Part shown: positions 32,345-41,151 of the stretch, piece after piece
How the letters are laid out: each line of letters opens with the position of its first letter
Position numbering within the stretch: position 1 is the first letter of the stretch
Assembly (NCBI GenBank): GCA_005116895.1
Contig: SWDO01000014.1
Location: 1 to 49,617, forward strand
Length of the DNA stretch: 49,617 nucleotides
Origin: Nitrospira sp.
GTDB lineage: Bacteria > Nitrospirota > Nitrospiria > Nitrospirales > Nitrospiraceae
Reading direction: 5' to 3'
Notes under the pieces: model-generated
Told to the model about the DNA's origin: nothing
The model's input: the letters and a program-made list of their open reading frames with translations, nothing else
Database searches by the model: none
Position numbers and translations under genes: made by a program

Positions 32345-33976
32345 CTACCGTCTCTTGCCGGACTTCATAAACGGCGGATCGCCGTGATCCAACCGATACA
32401 GAGTCAGTGGAGTGAGGGCCTCCCCCACAGTAATCACTTCAACTTCACGGGTGCTCGTTGCTCGGTACAGATCCAGCGCGTGAGCATAATGATATCGACA
32501 TTCCTGAGAAGCAAGAAGGTCTTTCAATTTCTCTGGTGGCTCCCAGTGTGCCGTCAAGAGCGCAGTTCTAGCGGGATTACGGCGGCTGAACATGAAGGAC
32601 AAGTGATCAGGGTACCAGTCGGCTCCACCGGTGGCGTATGACACAAACAGCCGCGCGTGGGCAGCTGCGCAGACCTCGGCCAGATAAGCATTTGTGAGAT
32701 AGCCGTTTTCTCCGACATCCAACCATGTGCCTGGGTGGGAGAGGGGGGCATGGGCGGCATGGCTCCGGATTTCAAACAACTGCTGTTGTGAGGCGAACAC
32801 CAGTGGAATCGGTCCGTATCGCCCCACCAATTGTTGAATGACATTGTCCTTGAGGGCGGATCGGCCATCGTTCGTTGGGCCGCTGTCCGCATGAACGAGC
32901 ACATTGTATCCCCGATCAGAAATTAGATAGCAATTCCGTGGCATGTTCAAGTCGCAAGGGTCCTCGCCATAGAAGGGCACGGACACGACGGCGCCACCTT
33001 CAAAAGCCCAGCTTTCGCCGTGCGCGAGCTCGATGACGTGTTCAAACCCTAATTCTGCAAGCAGTCCATGATAATCGAAGAACAACTGCGTTCGATTGCG
33101 CCGACTGGGCACAATGATCGGTGTGTCTTTCGGCAAATGGAGCAGGGTGCGGGGATCGACGTGGTCATCGTGATCGTGAGTCAAGAACACCGCAGCGGGT
33201 TTTGGTAAGAGCCCTCCCCAGAGCGATGGTATCGATGACTCGGCGAACCACGGCAAAAGCCATGGGTCGAAGAGGAACATGGTCTCACGTTGCCGGTAGA
33301 GCAGGGCCGCGTGTCCCAGGTGGACCGTGTCCTGATCCTGAACGACATCGAACCAGTGTCGGCTTATCGAAGCGGTGGCCGATGTGATCACGCATCCCTG
33401 CAGCTGCAGGAGCTCTAATAGTCTCGTCAGTAGGCCCTGTGAGTCACGCGGTAGTGCCGATACCACGGAGCGAATCTCATCGACCGTATGGGTCCCGTCG
33501 AGCTGGCCGAGTAATTCCCCAACAGTAGGACCCAGGGGAAGTTGATTGAACCCAAAAGGGAGGGCTTGGTGATTGACCGCATGAAAGATGCGGAGCCCAC
33601 CGTTGGTCACGGTTGCGGACTTGGCTGGATCAGTCGGAAATTCCCACTGAAAGGTTCCGTCCGGTCGCCGGCCGCAGCGAATGTGTTGTTTCAGGTAAGG
33701 TCGTGCGTTGACCAGCTCGGCATAGGCATCTTCCAGACGAGGCTGACGATCCACATCGTCGAGTGGGGCCCGCTTAGAGAAGACATCGCTGATGGCCGTG
33801 TCGATTGCGCTCGATAGGAGACTATGGGCCTCTTGGAGACTGTTGACGACTTCAGGAGCGATCCCCCCTATAAACGGGAAGGGTCCAGGCGGCTCCGCAC
33901 TTTCCAATTGCACCCAGCACCAAGGGGCGAGACTCACGTAATGATGCTTGGGAATGCTGCCCCAGATCTGGTTCAT
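32345..33976 (-). CDS. PqqD-like domain fused to metallo-beta-lactamase-fold hydrolase
   Basis: This protein of about 543 aa has an N-terminal region without a known fold. Near residues 130-197 a PqqD-like segment follows (LPLGPTVGELLGQLDG, TVDEIRSVVSALP, LLTRLLELLQLQGCV). From about 207 there is a metallo-beta-lactamase fold with the zinc motif FLTHDHDDHVDP (H267, H269, D271, H272) and later NVLVHADSGP. PqqD-like modules bind peptide leaders in RiPP systems, so the fusion suggests a modified peptide or protein substrate, which is inference. No precursor gene was found. ATG 33976 is one base from the stop of the four-helix-bundle gene. Confidence 0.7.
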   Translation of the reverse strand: MNQIWGSIPKHHYVSLAPWCWVQLESAEPPGPFPFIGGIAPEVVNSLQEAHSLLSSAIDTAISDVFSKRAPLDDVDRQPRLEDAYAELVNARPYLKQHIRCGRRPDGTFQWEFPTDPAKSATVTNGGLRIFHAVNHQALPFGFNQLPLGPTVGELLGQLDGTHTVDEIRSVVSALPRDSQGLLTRLLELLQLQGCVITSATASISRHWFDVVQDQDTVHLGHAALLYRQRETMFLFDPWLLPWFAESSIPSLWGGLLPKPAAVFLTHDHDDHVDPRTLLHLPKDTPIIVPSRRNRTQLFFDYHGLLAELGFEHVIELAHGESWAFEGGAVVSVPFYGEDPCDLNMPRNCYLISDRGYNVLVHADSGPTNDGRSALKDNVIQQLVGRYGPIPLVFASQQQLFEIRSHAAHAPLSHPGTWLDVGENGYLTNAYLAEVCAAAHARLFVSYATGGADWYPDHLSFMFSRRNPARTALLTAHWEPPEKLKDLLASQECRYHYAHALDLYRATSTREVEVITVGEALTPLTLYRLDHGDPPFMKSGKRR

Positions 33977-33977
33977 G

Positions 33978-34421
33978 CTAATCAGGACTGAGGACTGAGG
34001 ACTGAGGTTTAGCGGATTTGGCCCTAGTCGTTGAGGCGCGAGCCTGTACTCGCTGTGCATGCACGGCCTTTCGCAGACCGCCTATAATTCGTGCGACTTC
34101 TTCCGCCTGAAGCATCAACTGGCGAAAAGTTGATGGACTCACGTGAGTTACGTCCAATGCGACGTAGAGTTGGGATCTCAGTTCTGCGCACGATGACTTC
34201 GCCACACTCAGAAACTGATGAAACTCCGACCGACCGCCTCGCTCAAATCCTTCGGCAAGATTGGACATAACTGAAACAGCAGCTCGCCGAATCTGGTCGC
34301 GTAATCCGAAGTCTTTCGCAAAAGACCCTGTTGCGGTCGCCAGGTAGATAGCCCGTGTCAAATCGCGCGCCTTCTGCCACGCGATAAGATCCTCAAATTT
34401 ATCTGCTCGTGTTCGTTCCAC
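33978..34421 (-). CDS. Four-helix-bundle protein (23S rRNA intervening-sequence family)
   Basis: This 147-aa protein opens [19 protein letters not shown], continues [20 protein letters not shown] and [19 protein letters not shown], then [17 protein letters not shown]. This is the S23/four-helix-bundle family first found in intervening sequences of 23S rRNA and related to the Avd accessory protein of retroelements. The gene sits between inverted ACTGAGG arrays, and its last residues are encoded by one of them. A second member lies at 35053. The function of free-standing copies is unknown. Confidence 0.9.
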   Translation of the reverse strand: MERTRADKFEDLIAWQKARDLTRAIYLATATGSFAKDFGLRDQIRRAAVSVMSNLAEGFERGGRSEFHQFLSVAKSSCAELRSQLYVALDVTHVSPSTFRQLMLQAEEVARIIGGLRKAVHAQRVQARASTTRAKSAKPQSSVLSPD

Positions 34422-34466
34422 TTCGGTCCTCAGCCCTCAGTCCTCGTGACTCAGTCCTATCCTGAG
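33984..34466. repeat. ACTGAGG inverted arrays around a four-helix-bundle gene
   Basis: The left array (33984-34007) is three perfect copies of AGGACTGAGG-type units with an 8-bp period. The right array (34427-34466) holds the reverse-complement units (tcctcagc, cctcagtcctc, ctcagtcctat). Together they bracket the four-helix-bundle gene. The right arm supplies the last codons and stop of the VOC-family gene. Confidence 0.75.
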
Positions 34467-34880
34467 TTTGCTGATCGTCGGTTCATAGAGAGCTTGGATC
34501 AGATTGCCGTCGGGGTCAGCAAAGTAGAAGGAATAACTGCTGTCGCGATGTTGCTTCGGTTCTTTCGTGATACGTCCGCCCATCGATGCGATCTTAGGGG
34601 CGATGTGTTGGTACAGCTGATCCACGGCCTGTGGGCTGTCGAGAATCACTCCCATGTGATCGAGCAGCTGGGTCTTCGAAGCATCGTAGGAGTCCAATTC
34701 TGTCTTCGAGATTTGATGAAGCGCCAGGTTGTCGACCCCAGAGCTGAAATAGACATTTTCCGGGTCTGGTTCCCACACCGCCTGAAAGCCGAGGAGTTGT
34801 TCGTAGAATTGGCGTGAGCGAGGCAAGTCTGTCACACGCAGTGCCAAATGCCGAAGACCTCGATGGAGTGAAGTTGTCAT
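34437..34880 (-). CDS. VOC-family glyoxalase/dioxygenase-like protein
   Basis: This 147-aa protein has two paired beta-alpha-beta-beta modules: LRHLALRVTDLPRSRQFYEQLL with the metal-ligand His, and LDHMGVILDSP then YSFYFADPDGNLIQALYEP. The FADPDGNLIQ strand is the classic vicinal-oxygen-chelate signature. It may act on a small metabolite with a metal ion. The C-terminal codons (IGLSHED) are encoded by the neighbouring inverted array, so the tail may have changed when that element arrived. Confidence 0.85.
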   Translation of the reverse strand: MTTSLHRGLRHLALRVTDLPRSRQFYEQLLGFQAVWEPDPENVYFSSGVDNLALHQISKTELDSYDASKTQLLDHMGVILDSPQAVDQLYQHIAPKIASMGGRITKEPKQHRDSSYSFYFADPDGNLIQALYEPTISKLRIGLSHED

Positions 34881-35027
34881 AGAGAGAACTCGTGCATCGT
34901 TGAACCCATAAATATTTTCTATAGTAGGGAGACCGACTGCAGGCCGTCAATGGAAAATCGGCTCAGGCTCCAGTTCGACGGCTATGGTAGGATTGTGCCG
35001 GTATGCAACCCATGGGAAGTAAAGAAT

Positions 35028-35450
35028 TTGTCGATCTGATGATCTGTTGAGTATGAAAGATTTTGGTCCAACGCAGGATTTGGCTCAGAGGGCTAAAGTA
35101 TTCGCGCTCGACATTATCAGGCTGTCTGCACAACTTCCCAAGACGTCTGAGTCTCGTGTGCTTAGGCAGCAAATTATTCGATCTGGGACATCAGTCGCTG
35201 CGAACTATCGAGCCGTCTGTCGAGCCCGTTCGCGTGCGGAGTTTATTGCAAAGCTTGGAACGGTCGTCGAAGAGGCGGATGAGACCATGTTTTGGCTAGA
35301 ACTACTTATCGAGTCAGGCATTGCTCAGGAAAACAAGACAAAAGTTCTTTTACAAGAAGCCAAAGAGCTGCTTGCCATCTTTTCAACGTCCAGGCGAACA
35401 GCAAAGTCCGGTAAACACTCAACAGATCGATAGATCATCAGATCAACAAA
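35028..35450. repeat. GATCTGAT-type inverted repeat around a second four-helix-bundle gene
   Basis: The left arm (35028-35051) and right arm (35418-35450) are reverse complements at 25 of 26 positions once an 8-bp insertion in the right arm is ignored. They bracket the gene at 35053-35433; its start lies just after the left arm and its last codons lie in the right arm. Confidence 0.75.
35053..35433 (+). CDS. Four-helix-bundle protein, second copy
   Basis: This 126-aa protein has the family pattern: DLAQRAKVFALDIIRLSAQL, then RVLRQQIIRSGTSVAANYRA and SRAEFIAKLGTVVEEADETM, WLELLIESGI and LLQEAKELLAIF. It is diverged from the copy at 33978 but has the same order of helices and the conserved SVAANY and R-SRAEF positions. 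ATG 35053 is preferred over a TTG six bases earlier. The gene is tightly enclosed by an inverted repeat. The role is unknown; related IVS proteins sit within hairpins of rRNA. Confidence 0.88.
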   Translation: MKDFGPTQDLAQRAKVFALDIIRLSAQLPKTSESRVLRQQIIRSGTSVAANYRAVCRARSRAEFIAKLGTVVEEADETMFWLELLIESGIAQENKTKVLLQEAKELLAIFSTSRRTAKSGKHSTDR

Positions 35451-35456
35451 TCAGTC

Positions 35457-36191
35457 ATGAGTGAAATGGTCAAAGTAGATTTCCAAGGGCTGACAGTTGC
35501 CACATTCGAAAGTCGGATGGCCACCGAGATCAGCCGTCTGATCGAACGCTACGGCGGACGGCCGTTGGTGGCTCCGGTGTTGCGAGAAATTCCCCTGGGA
35601 GATAATTCAATCGTGCATGAGTTTGGTGCCCGGCTTATGGCTGGCCGTATCGATCTGCTGATTCTCCTGACCGGTATCGGCGCAACCACGCTGTTCGACC
35701 TGCTCAAGACTCGCTATCCTTGGCCGACGGTTCTGACGGCTCTTCAACGTTGTACCATCGTTGCACGTGGCCCCAAGCCGGTCGCAGCTCTCAAGGCTGC
35801 TGGCCTTCAAGCCACGCTGACGGTGCCAGAACCGAATACATGGATCGACCTCATATCGACATTGGATAAACATCGTCCTGTAAAAGAATTACGCGTTGCC
35901 GTGCAGGAGTATGGGATTTCCAATCCTGACCTGTTGCGAGCATTGGAACAGCGGGGTGCAGAGGTGTTTCCTGTTCCGATCTACAAGTGGGCTTTGCTAG
36001 AGGATCTTGCGCCGATTCGCCATGCACTCGATGAAATCATGGCCGCGGTGCGCAGCACCCCGATCACGCTGCTGACACGAAAAAATCTTGCCGTCTGGAC
36101 GGCGCTGGCGAAAACGGCCGATCCGCAGTCGGTGCGCATCAGCACGCGGTTTATTGAAGATGATTCTTTGGTAACAATATCGCATCGCTAG
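35457..36191 (+). CDS. HemD-like uroporphyrinogen-III synthase, C-terminus atypical
   Basis: This 244-aa protein shows the two-lobed HemD pattern: LTVATFESRMATEISRLIER, VAPVLREIP, DLLILLTGIGATTLFDLL, IVARGPKPVAALKAAGL and ELRVAVQEYGISNPDLLRAL, then VFPVPIYKWAL. HemD closes the linear tetrapyrrole to uroporphyrinogen III. The last 45 residues (LTRKNLAVWTALAK to the end) lack the usual FTSA-x-x-V motif and look shortened or replaced. No other haem gene is adjacent. It starts 6 bases after the repeat at 35028-35450. A related role is possible if the C-terminus is not functional. Confidence 0.68.
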   Translation: MSEMVKVDFQGLTVATFESRMATEISRLIERYGGRPLVAPVLREIPLGDNSIVHEFGARLMAGRIDLLILLTGIGATTLFDLLKTRYPWPTVLTALQRCTIVARGPKPVAALKAAGLQATLTVPEPNTWIDLISTLDKHRPVKELRVAVQEYGISNPDLLRALEQRGAEVFPVPIYKWALLEDLAPIRHALDEIMAAVRSTPITLLTRKNLAVWTALAKTADPQSVRISTRFIEDDSLVTISHR

Positions 36192-36220
36192 CATCGGGGA
36201 ATTCAAAAGGAGGAATTACA

Positions 36221-36667
36221 ATGACGCCAGTGACGTCTATCAAGAAGCGAGCTCAGCGGACACAAGTCACCAAGAAGCCGGTCAAGCAGAAGGAAGAACT
36301 AAACGTTTTCTTAACGGATAAACAGATTAACGAACTTCTCAAGCCATTGAAGGCGAAACGTGGCATCAGAGGATTCCCTGTTTTTAACATTGGGATTATC
36401 AGTGTAGAGCTCAATCCACTCGAGCTAGTAAATCAGCGAGCCGAGCTTGAAGTGAAGTTGTTAGGGATTCCCGTTGGGCATGTCACGTTGGATTCTGGAT
36501 CTGTAAGTCAAACACTCGGACCAAATATCTACATTGCTAAAGCATCGATCACATTAACGGTCAGCTGGGAAGAACGGAGGATTATGATTGATGCAAGAGC
36601 TTGTGTCAGGAAGAAATGGTTCAAGTGGGGATGTACCAGCTACTCTGACACAGTAACCACGTGGTGA
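36221..36667 (+). CDS. Hypothetical protein, 148 aa
   Basis: No family is recognised. The protein starts with a Lys/Thr-rich segment (KKRAQRTQVTKKPVKQKEEL) and then has a beta-rich domain (GFPVFNIGIISVELNPLE, AELEVKLLGIPVGHVTL, YIAKASITLTVSWEERRI) ending with Cys residues (ARACVRKKW, WGCTSYS). A strong ribosome-binding site, aaggaggaatt, precedes the ATG. The AT-richer composition than nearby core genes suggests an accessory origin. No leader is clear. Confidence 0.55.
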   Translation: MTPVTSIKKRAQRTQVTKKPVKQKEELNVFLTDKQINELLKPLKAKRGIRGFPVFNIGIISVELNPLELVNQRAELEVKLLGIPVGHVTLDSGSVSQTLGPNIYIAKASITLTVSWEERRIMIDARACVRKKWFKWGCTSYSDTVTTW

Positions 36668-36945
36668 GGTCAATACCGTAGAGAGTTTGCTTGGTCTACT
36701 ACGAAGTACCCGTTTTGACAGCTGGAAACCTGCACTTGGTATCAAGACTGAACCACTTGAGGGCCGTTGGGATTTCCAGGGCATCTTCATAACGCTCGCT
36801 ATAGAGGGGACATGCCCCCCAGAACCTGTTTTGGCACATAATGCCCAAGTGTGCGCACCAGTAGCGTGAAGGAAGGTCCAAGGTGCTCTGACTAAACCAG
36901 ACTGTGTCTATGGTTTCGCGATAAGAATCTCGAGGTGATGAGCCA

Positions 36946-37929
36946 ATGCGTAAGATATTTTTGCCTTTTATAATGATTGCTGCACTTGAAGAAGGATGCT
37001 CCGATCAATCTGCGATGGTTCAGTCGACACCAACACAAGCCGTGGGTTGCTCGACTCTGCTTAATGAGTACGTTAATAAAGACCACGCACCAGAGTTAGT
37101 GGTTTATGAGGGAATGCCGCAAGGACTACCTACTTACAAAACATTTACAATCAATAAAGTTGATGAAGCGTTGGCCTACTATTTTTCAAATAAACCGACT
37201 GCACAGCCCATTGTTCTGTATATCCATGGCAGAGCTCTCGAGGGTAGGAGGTTAGGGGAATATGATCGTGAGCCCGATGAGTCAAGAAATGATGTCGTTC
37301 CAGTTTTTACAGCAAAATATAATTCTAGTTCCCTCCTAATGCTTCATTGGCCACACAGAAGAACGGCCAATGCATACCCTGACGATGATGCCAGATCTGC
37401 TGGTAATGCATTGCTTTGTACGGTGCGTCGATTGAACTCCCCAGATTTCAATGCAACTAAGTATCCAGGAATCAGAGCATTGATCGCTCATAGCATGGGA
37501 ACATTGGCCTTGGAGCAAGCCATAAACACGTCTTCGGAGGATTTGAGTGGGTTTGATGTCATGAGCATTTTTGCGGCTGCGAGTAGAGCGAGTAGCGCCA
37601 GCTCATGGCTGTCCAAGGTGCGAACGCACAAACAATATGTTCTGGTCAACACCTTGGACATTGTTTTGGAAGTGTTGAGATATAGTACTCACTTCGTGCC
37701 TCTCGGGATGTGCAGCACTGAATGTCTCCAGAGCAATCCACCAGCCCATAACGTGGTCTATCTCGATGTAACTGACGTTGCAGGGGCTTTGCACAGAAGA
37801 CATGATTACTTTGTAAAAGGTGCGGTTGCAGATGAAGTAGTCACAAGAATTCTTCGAGGAGAAGATCCGCCTATGGGCGTCAGCGGAGTTTCAGAAAATC
37901 ATAGAATAATCAGAAGGCAGGATTTCTAG
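36946..37929 (+). CDS. Alpha/beta-hydrolase lipoprotein (DUF900-like)
   Basis: This 327-aa protein has a short lipoprotein-type leader (FIMIAALEEGC, Cys about 18). The hydrolase core follows: PIVLYIHGRALEG (oxyanion region), IRALIAHSMGTLALEQAI (nucleophile Ser in HSMG), NTLDIVLEVL (candidate acid) and RRHDYFVKG (candidate His). The order fits the DUF900-type alpha/beta-hydrolases. The substrate is unknown. It lies in an AT-richer accessory stretch. Start 36946 has gaggtgat upstream. The catalytic triad is inferred from motif position. Confidence 0.72.
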   Translation: MRKIFLPFIMIAALEEGCSDQSAMVQSTPTQAVGCSTLLNEYVNKDHAPELVVYEGMPQGLPTYKTFTINKVDEALAYYFSNKPTAQPIVLYIHGRALEGRRLGEYDREPDESRNDVVPVFTAKYNSSSLLMLHWPHRRTANAYPDDDARSAGNALLCTVRRLNSPDFNATKYPGIRALIAHSMGTLALEQAINTSSEDLSGFDVMSIFAAASRASSASSWLSKVRTHKQYVLVNTLDIVLEVLRYSTHFVPLGMCSTECLQSNPPAHNVVYLDVTDVAGALHRRHDYFVKGAVADEVVTRILRGEDPPMGVSGVSENHRIIRRQDF

Positions 37930-38253
37930 ACATCGTTACGCATGGGACCTATGGACATGATCTAGTGCAAAGAGCTGACCTCCTTAGAGGGGCTTGCATG
38001 GAGAGACGGTGTCTCTCGGTGATGCTCTTCACTTTCGATTTGGAGCGCACCCTTCGGATGGGATGGGATTGGATGATGAGGGTTGTGTTCGGAGTTACGC
38101 AAATGCTCTGCAGCGATCACCATGTGTAGTCACGTGTCCAATGGATATTCCGTTGGATCAAACGGGTTTACCAATGCTCGCTGCACCAAATGAGATGATC
38201 CCGATTTGCTCTGCCACTGGTGATGAGATCAGAACCCCTGAGGGAGGTGCCTG
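37930..38253. other. Region between hydrolase and beta-helix genes
   Basis: There is one open frame of 86 codons (37994-38254) that begins at a TTG and overlaps the next ATG by TGATG. No family or clear ribosome-binding site supports it, so I regard it as uncertain and list no gene. Confidence 0.3.
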
Positions 38254-39762
38254 ATGAGTGTGCTGAGCCATCCCGCCACTGGGTTCGAACGCGAAACCAT
38301 CCGGGTGTTTGTGACTGAGTGCCCTTTTGCAGGGAATATCATTCTCCGAGCTTTGATATTTGTGACATTCGTCATGATAGCAGGGGTGGGGATACTACTT
38401 GAGGACAATGCACACGCTGCAATTCGCCAGGTTTCGCCCACAGGCAACGACAATGTGGACTGTTCGATCACGGCATGCAGGCACATCCAGTTTGCGATCA
38501 ATCAAGCGGCGGCAAGCGACACAGTGCTGGTAGCAGCTGGGACGTATACCGAGAGCATTACCCTCAAGACCGGTGTCCATGTACTCAGTACCCAAAGTGC
38601 AACGATTCAAGGATCTTCTTATTTTGGCGCAGCCTGGGCGGTTCAGGCGGTGCAAACAGGACCTGGCACAATTCTGGAGGGATTTGTGGTTACCTGTTCG
38701 GTTTCCTGCGGAGGTATTTTCATTCAGGATGGGGCAGCAGAGGTGCGCCGAAACGATATTCGAAACAATACCAATCAATTTGTCGGCGGTGGCATCGAGG
38801 TTATTAACTCTACCGTTATGGTTGTGAACAATCTTATTCGCAACAACCAATCCAGTAATGTCGGCGGAGGAGTCGCCGTTTTTAATAGTCCAAGTTCCGT
38901 GTGGATTATTAACAATACGTTCTCTGCCAATGTGGCAGGTGGCCCCATGCCTAATGGTAGCCATATTCACTTGGCACAGTCTGGCAACGTGTTGGTACAA
39001 AACAATATCTTCGCTGGTTTTGGGGGTAGTGCTGCGATTGTGGCCTCAAGCATGACCTCTCCTCCGGCCATCAAGAATAACTTATTCACCGGCGGGCCGG
39101 TATACCAAGACGAACTTGGCGTGACGACTACTTCGTCAATGCTTAATAGTCGCTCATTCGCGGCAGATAATGTCAACGGAGTCGACACCGAGGTATTTGT
39201 CCTATCGGGCACTGATTTTCATCTTCACCCAGCAGGGTCACTCGCTAGAGATCTAGGTTTGGCCGAGAATGCACCGAGTAATGACTTCGACGGGGATGCC
39301 CGACCGCTTGGCGCGGGTGTAGATATTGGCTTTGATGAGATTCCGCCTGGCGGGGGGATGACACAGTGTTCTGATGGCCTCGACAATGATGACGATAGTC
39401 TGATCGATCTTGCCGATCCTGGCTGTACAAATAGCAGCGATAATGACGAAACCAATAGTTCCCCATTTGGAGCTACCTGCAGTTCGACAGTCAACACTAT
39501 GCAGGGACTCCAGGCTGAGGTGAATAGCGTGAATACGAGCTCACACACGAAACAAGCATTGATGAACACGTTAAAAAGAGTGAGCGTGGCGATTGCGAGT
39601 AGCGATCGTAAAGCGGCGCGCACGCAGCTCGCCAGCTTTATTCGTGAAGCGGTTCGGTTCTCCAACTTGAAAGGCAGGTCGACAAATCGTATTCCGATCA
39701 ATCAGGCCAGTCATTTGGTCTGCGGCGCAGCGAACGTCCTAACAGGAATCTCGGTTCCGTAG
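38254..39762 (+). CDS. Secreted right-handed beta-helix protein
   Basis: This 502-aa protein has a long N-terminus, then a hydrophobic segment (LRALIFVTFVMIAGVGILL), ending near NAHAA as a signal peptide. The region from about 60 to 330 shows beta-helix repeats: VVTCSVSCGGIFIQDGAAEV, RRNDIRNN, VVNNLIRNNQSS, IINNTFSANVAG and VQNNIFAG. The motif CSDGLDNDDDSLIDLADPGC marks a Ca-binding-like module often following such helices. The C-terminus is helical. A polysaccharide lyase or adhesin role is possible. The ribosome-binding site is ggagg. Confidence 0.8.
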   Translation: MSVLSHPATGFERETIRVFVTECPFAGNIILRALIFVTFVMIAGVGILLEDNAHAAIRQVSPTGNDNVDCSITACRHIQFAINQAAASDTVLVAAGTYTESITLKTGVHVLSTQSATIQGSSYFGAAWAVQAVQTGPGTILEGFVVTCSVSCGGIFIQDGAAEVRRNDIRNNTNQFVGGGIEVINSTVMVVNNLIRNNQSSNVGGGVAVFNSPSSVWIINNTFSANVAGGPMPNGSHIHLAQSGNVLVQNNIFAGFGGSAAIVASSMTSPPAIKNNLFTGGPVYQDELGVTTTSSMLNSRSFAADNVNGVDTEVFVLSGTDFHLHPAGSLARDLGLAENAPSNDFDGDARPLGAGVDIGFDEIPPGGGMTQCSDGLDNDDDSLIDLADPGCTNSSDNDETNSSPFGATCSSTVNTMQGLQAEVNSVNTSSHTKQALMNTLKRVSVAIASSDRKAARTQLASFIREAVRFSNLKGRSTNRIPINQASHLVCGAANVLTGISVP

Positions 39763-40139
39763 GGTCTTTTGAAACCAGCAAGGGCTTAATCGCTGTCAAG
39801 AGGGGAGTACGCCACGCAGGTGCTGGAGCCGCGGCCTGCTCCCAGAGCAGGTAGACGATGTCTGCAACCTTTTCAGCCATTCGAGCCACGACAATGGGAA
39901 AGCTCTCGATGGCTGGAGTAGCATGGGTGGGGAGGACTATCCCCTTGATATCACCCACCGCCCCTCGCGTGGTCTTTCGCCAGGGGAGCGGTGGTACGCC
40001 GCTTTAAAACCACGACATAGGTGCGAAGCCGTCATTTGGAAAATATTCGCCATCGATCACGACGTTGCGGAAGGACGTGAAGGCCTGTGGCAACCGGCTG
40101 GCGCTTCGAGTTGCATGATTCGGTTCCGCACATCCACAC
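39763..40139. other. Region between beta-helix gene and alcohol dehydrogenase
   Basis: No gene is convincing in this 377-bp stretch. A reverse open frame (39698-39958) overlaps the beta-helix gene end and has no start signal. The segment is GC-rich compared with the accessory stretch before it, and looks like remnant or boundary DNA. Confidence 0.35.
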
Positions 40140-41138
40140 TCATATCTTGAGCACTGCGGCCCCTTGAAAGCTCCCGGCTTTCAATTCCTGCAGCGCACGG
40201 TTCGCCTCTTCCAAACGAAAACGGACTGTGTTTGGTTTGATGGGAATCGCCGCCGCTTCCCGTAACAGGTCGATGCCGTCCTGCCTGGTGTTGGCCGTCA
40301 CGCTGCGGATCACTCGTTCGCCGAACACATCACGATCGTAGTCCAGCGAGGGAATGGGCGACATGTGGATGCCGGCCAGGGCGAGTGTCCCGCCTCGTTC
40401 GAGCGCTCTCAATGCTGGAGGAACGAGCTCGCCAGCTGGCGCAAAAATGATTGATCCATGCAACTTATCCGGTGGCATATCCATCGCTCCACCAACCCAG
40501 ACGGCGCCCAGCTGTCTGGCCAATGCTTGATGCTCTGGCTTGAGCGAACTCACATAGACCTGACAACCCCAATGGCGGGCGATCTGGATCGCGATGTGCG
40601 CCGAGGCTCCGAATCCATAGAGACCGAGGCGTTGGCCTGGCTTGATGCCGCTGAGACGCAACGCCCGATAGCCGATAATACCGGCACACAATAAAGGGGC
40701 GGCTTCCTCGTCAGAAAAGATTGATGGGATTGGATAGGCAAACCTTGCTGGGACGACCGCATATTCAGCATAGCCTCCATCGACCTGGTAGCCGGTGAAC
40801 GTCGCTTCTAAGCAGAGGTTCTCTCGCCCGCTTGTGCAGAATTCACACTGTCCGCAAGTTCCTTGAAGCCAGGCGATCCCAACCCGGTCTCCTTCATGGA
40901 TATCCGTGACTCCGCCGCCGGCTTGCGTCACCGTGCCGACTGCTTGATGCCCTGGAATCAATGGGAAGCTCGTGTTGGGAAGTTCTCCTTCCACCACATG
41001 GAGATCGGTGCGACAGACCCCGCAGACGTGAATGTTGACGAGAACCTGGCCTGCCTCTGGAACAGGAACCGACCGATCTCGGAGATGTAAGGGACTGTGG
41101 GAGACATCGCCCGTATGATCGAGCACCATGGCTCTCAT
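40140..41138 (-). CDS. Zinc-dependent alcohol dehydrogenase
   Basis: This 332-aa medium-chain dehydrogenase has the catalytic zinc region VCGVCRTDLHVVEGELP and PLIPGHQAVGTV. The structural zinc cluster is GTCGQCEFCTSGRENLC, the opening of the nucleotide domain is CAGIIGYRALRLSGIKPGQ, and the binding motif is RLGLYGFGASAHIA. It oxidises alcohols or reduces aldehydes with NAD(P), and the substrate is not evident. It is 13 bases after yceI on the same strand, suggesting an operon. MRAMVLD at 41138 fits the family start. Confidence 0.85.
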   Translation of the reverse strand: MRAMVLDHTGDVSHSPLHLRDRSVPVPEAGQVLVNIHVCGVCRTDLHVVEGELPNTSFPLIPGHQAVGTVTQAGGGVTDIHEGDRVGIAWLQGTCGQCEFCTSGRENLCLEATFTGYQVDGGYAEYAVVPARFAYPIPSIFSDEEAAPLLCAGIIGYRALRLSGIKPGQRLGLYGFGASAHIAIQIARHWGCQVYVSSLKPEHQALARQLGAVWVGGAMDMPPDKLHGSIIFAPAGELVPPALRALERGGTLALAGIHMSPIPSLDYDRDVFGERVIRSVTANTRQDGIDLLREAAAIPIKPNTVRFRLEEANRALQELKAGSFQGAAVLKI

Positions 41139-41151
41139 CGGACCGTACCGC

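Noticed and set aside
39698..39958. Reverse 86-codon frame after the beta-helix gene
   Set aside because: It overlaps the end of the beta-helix gene, lacks a ribosome-binding site, and no family is recognised.
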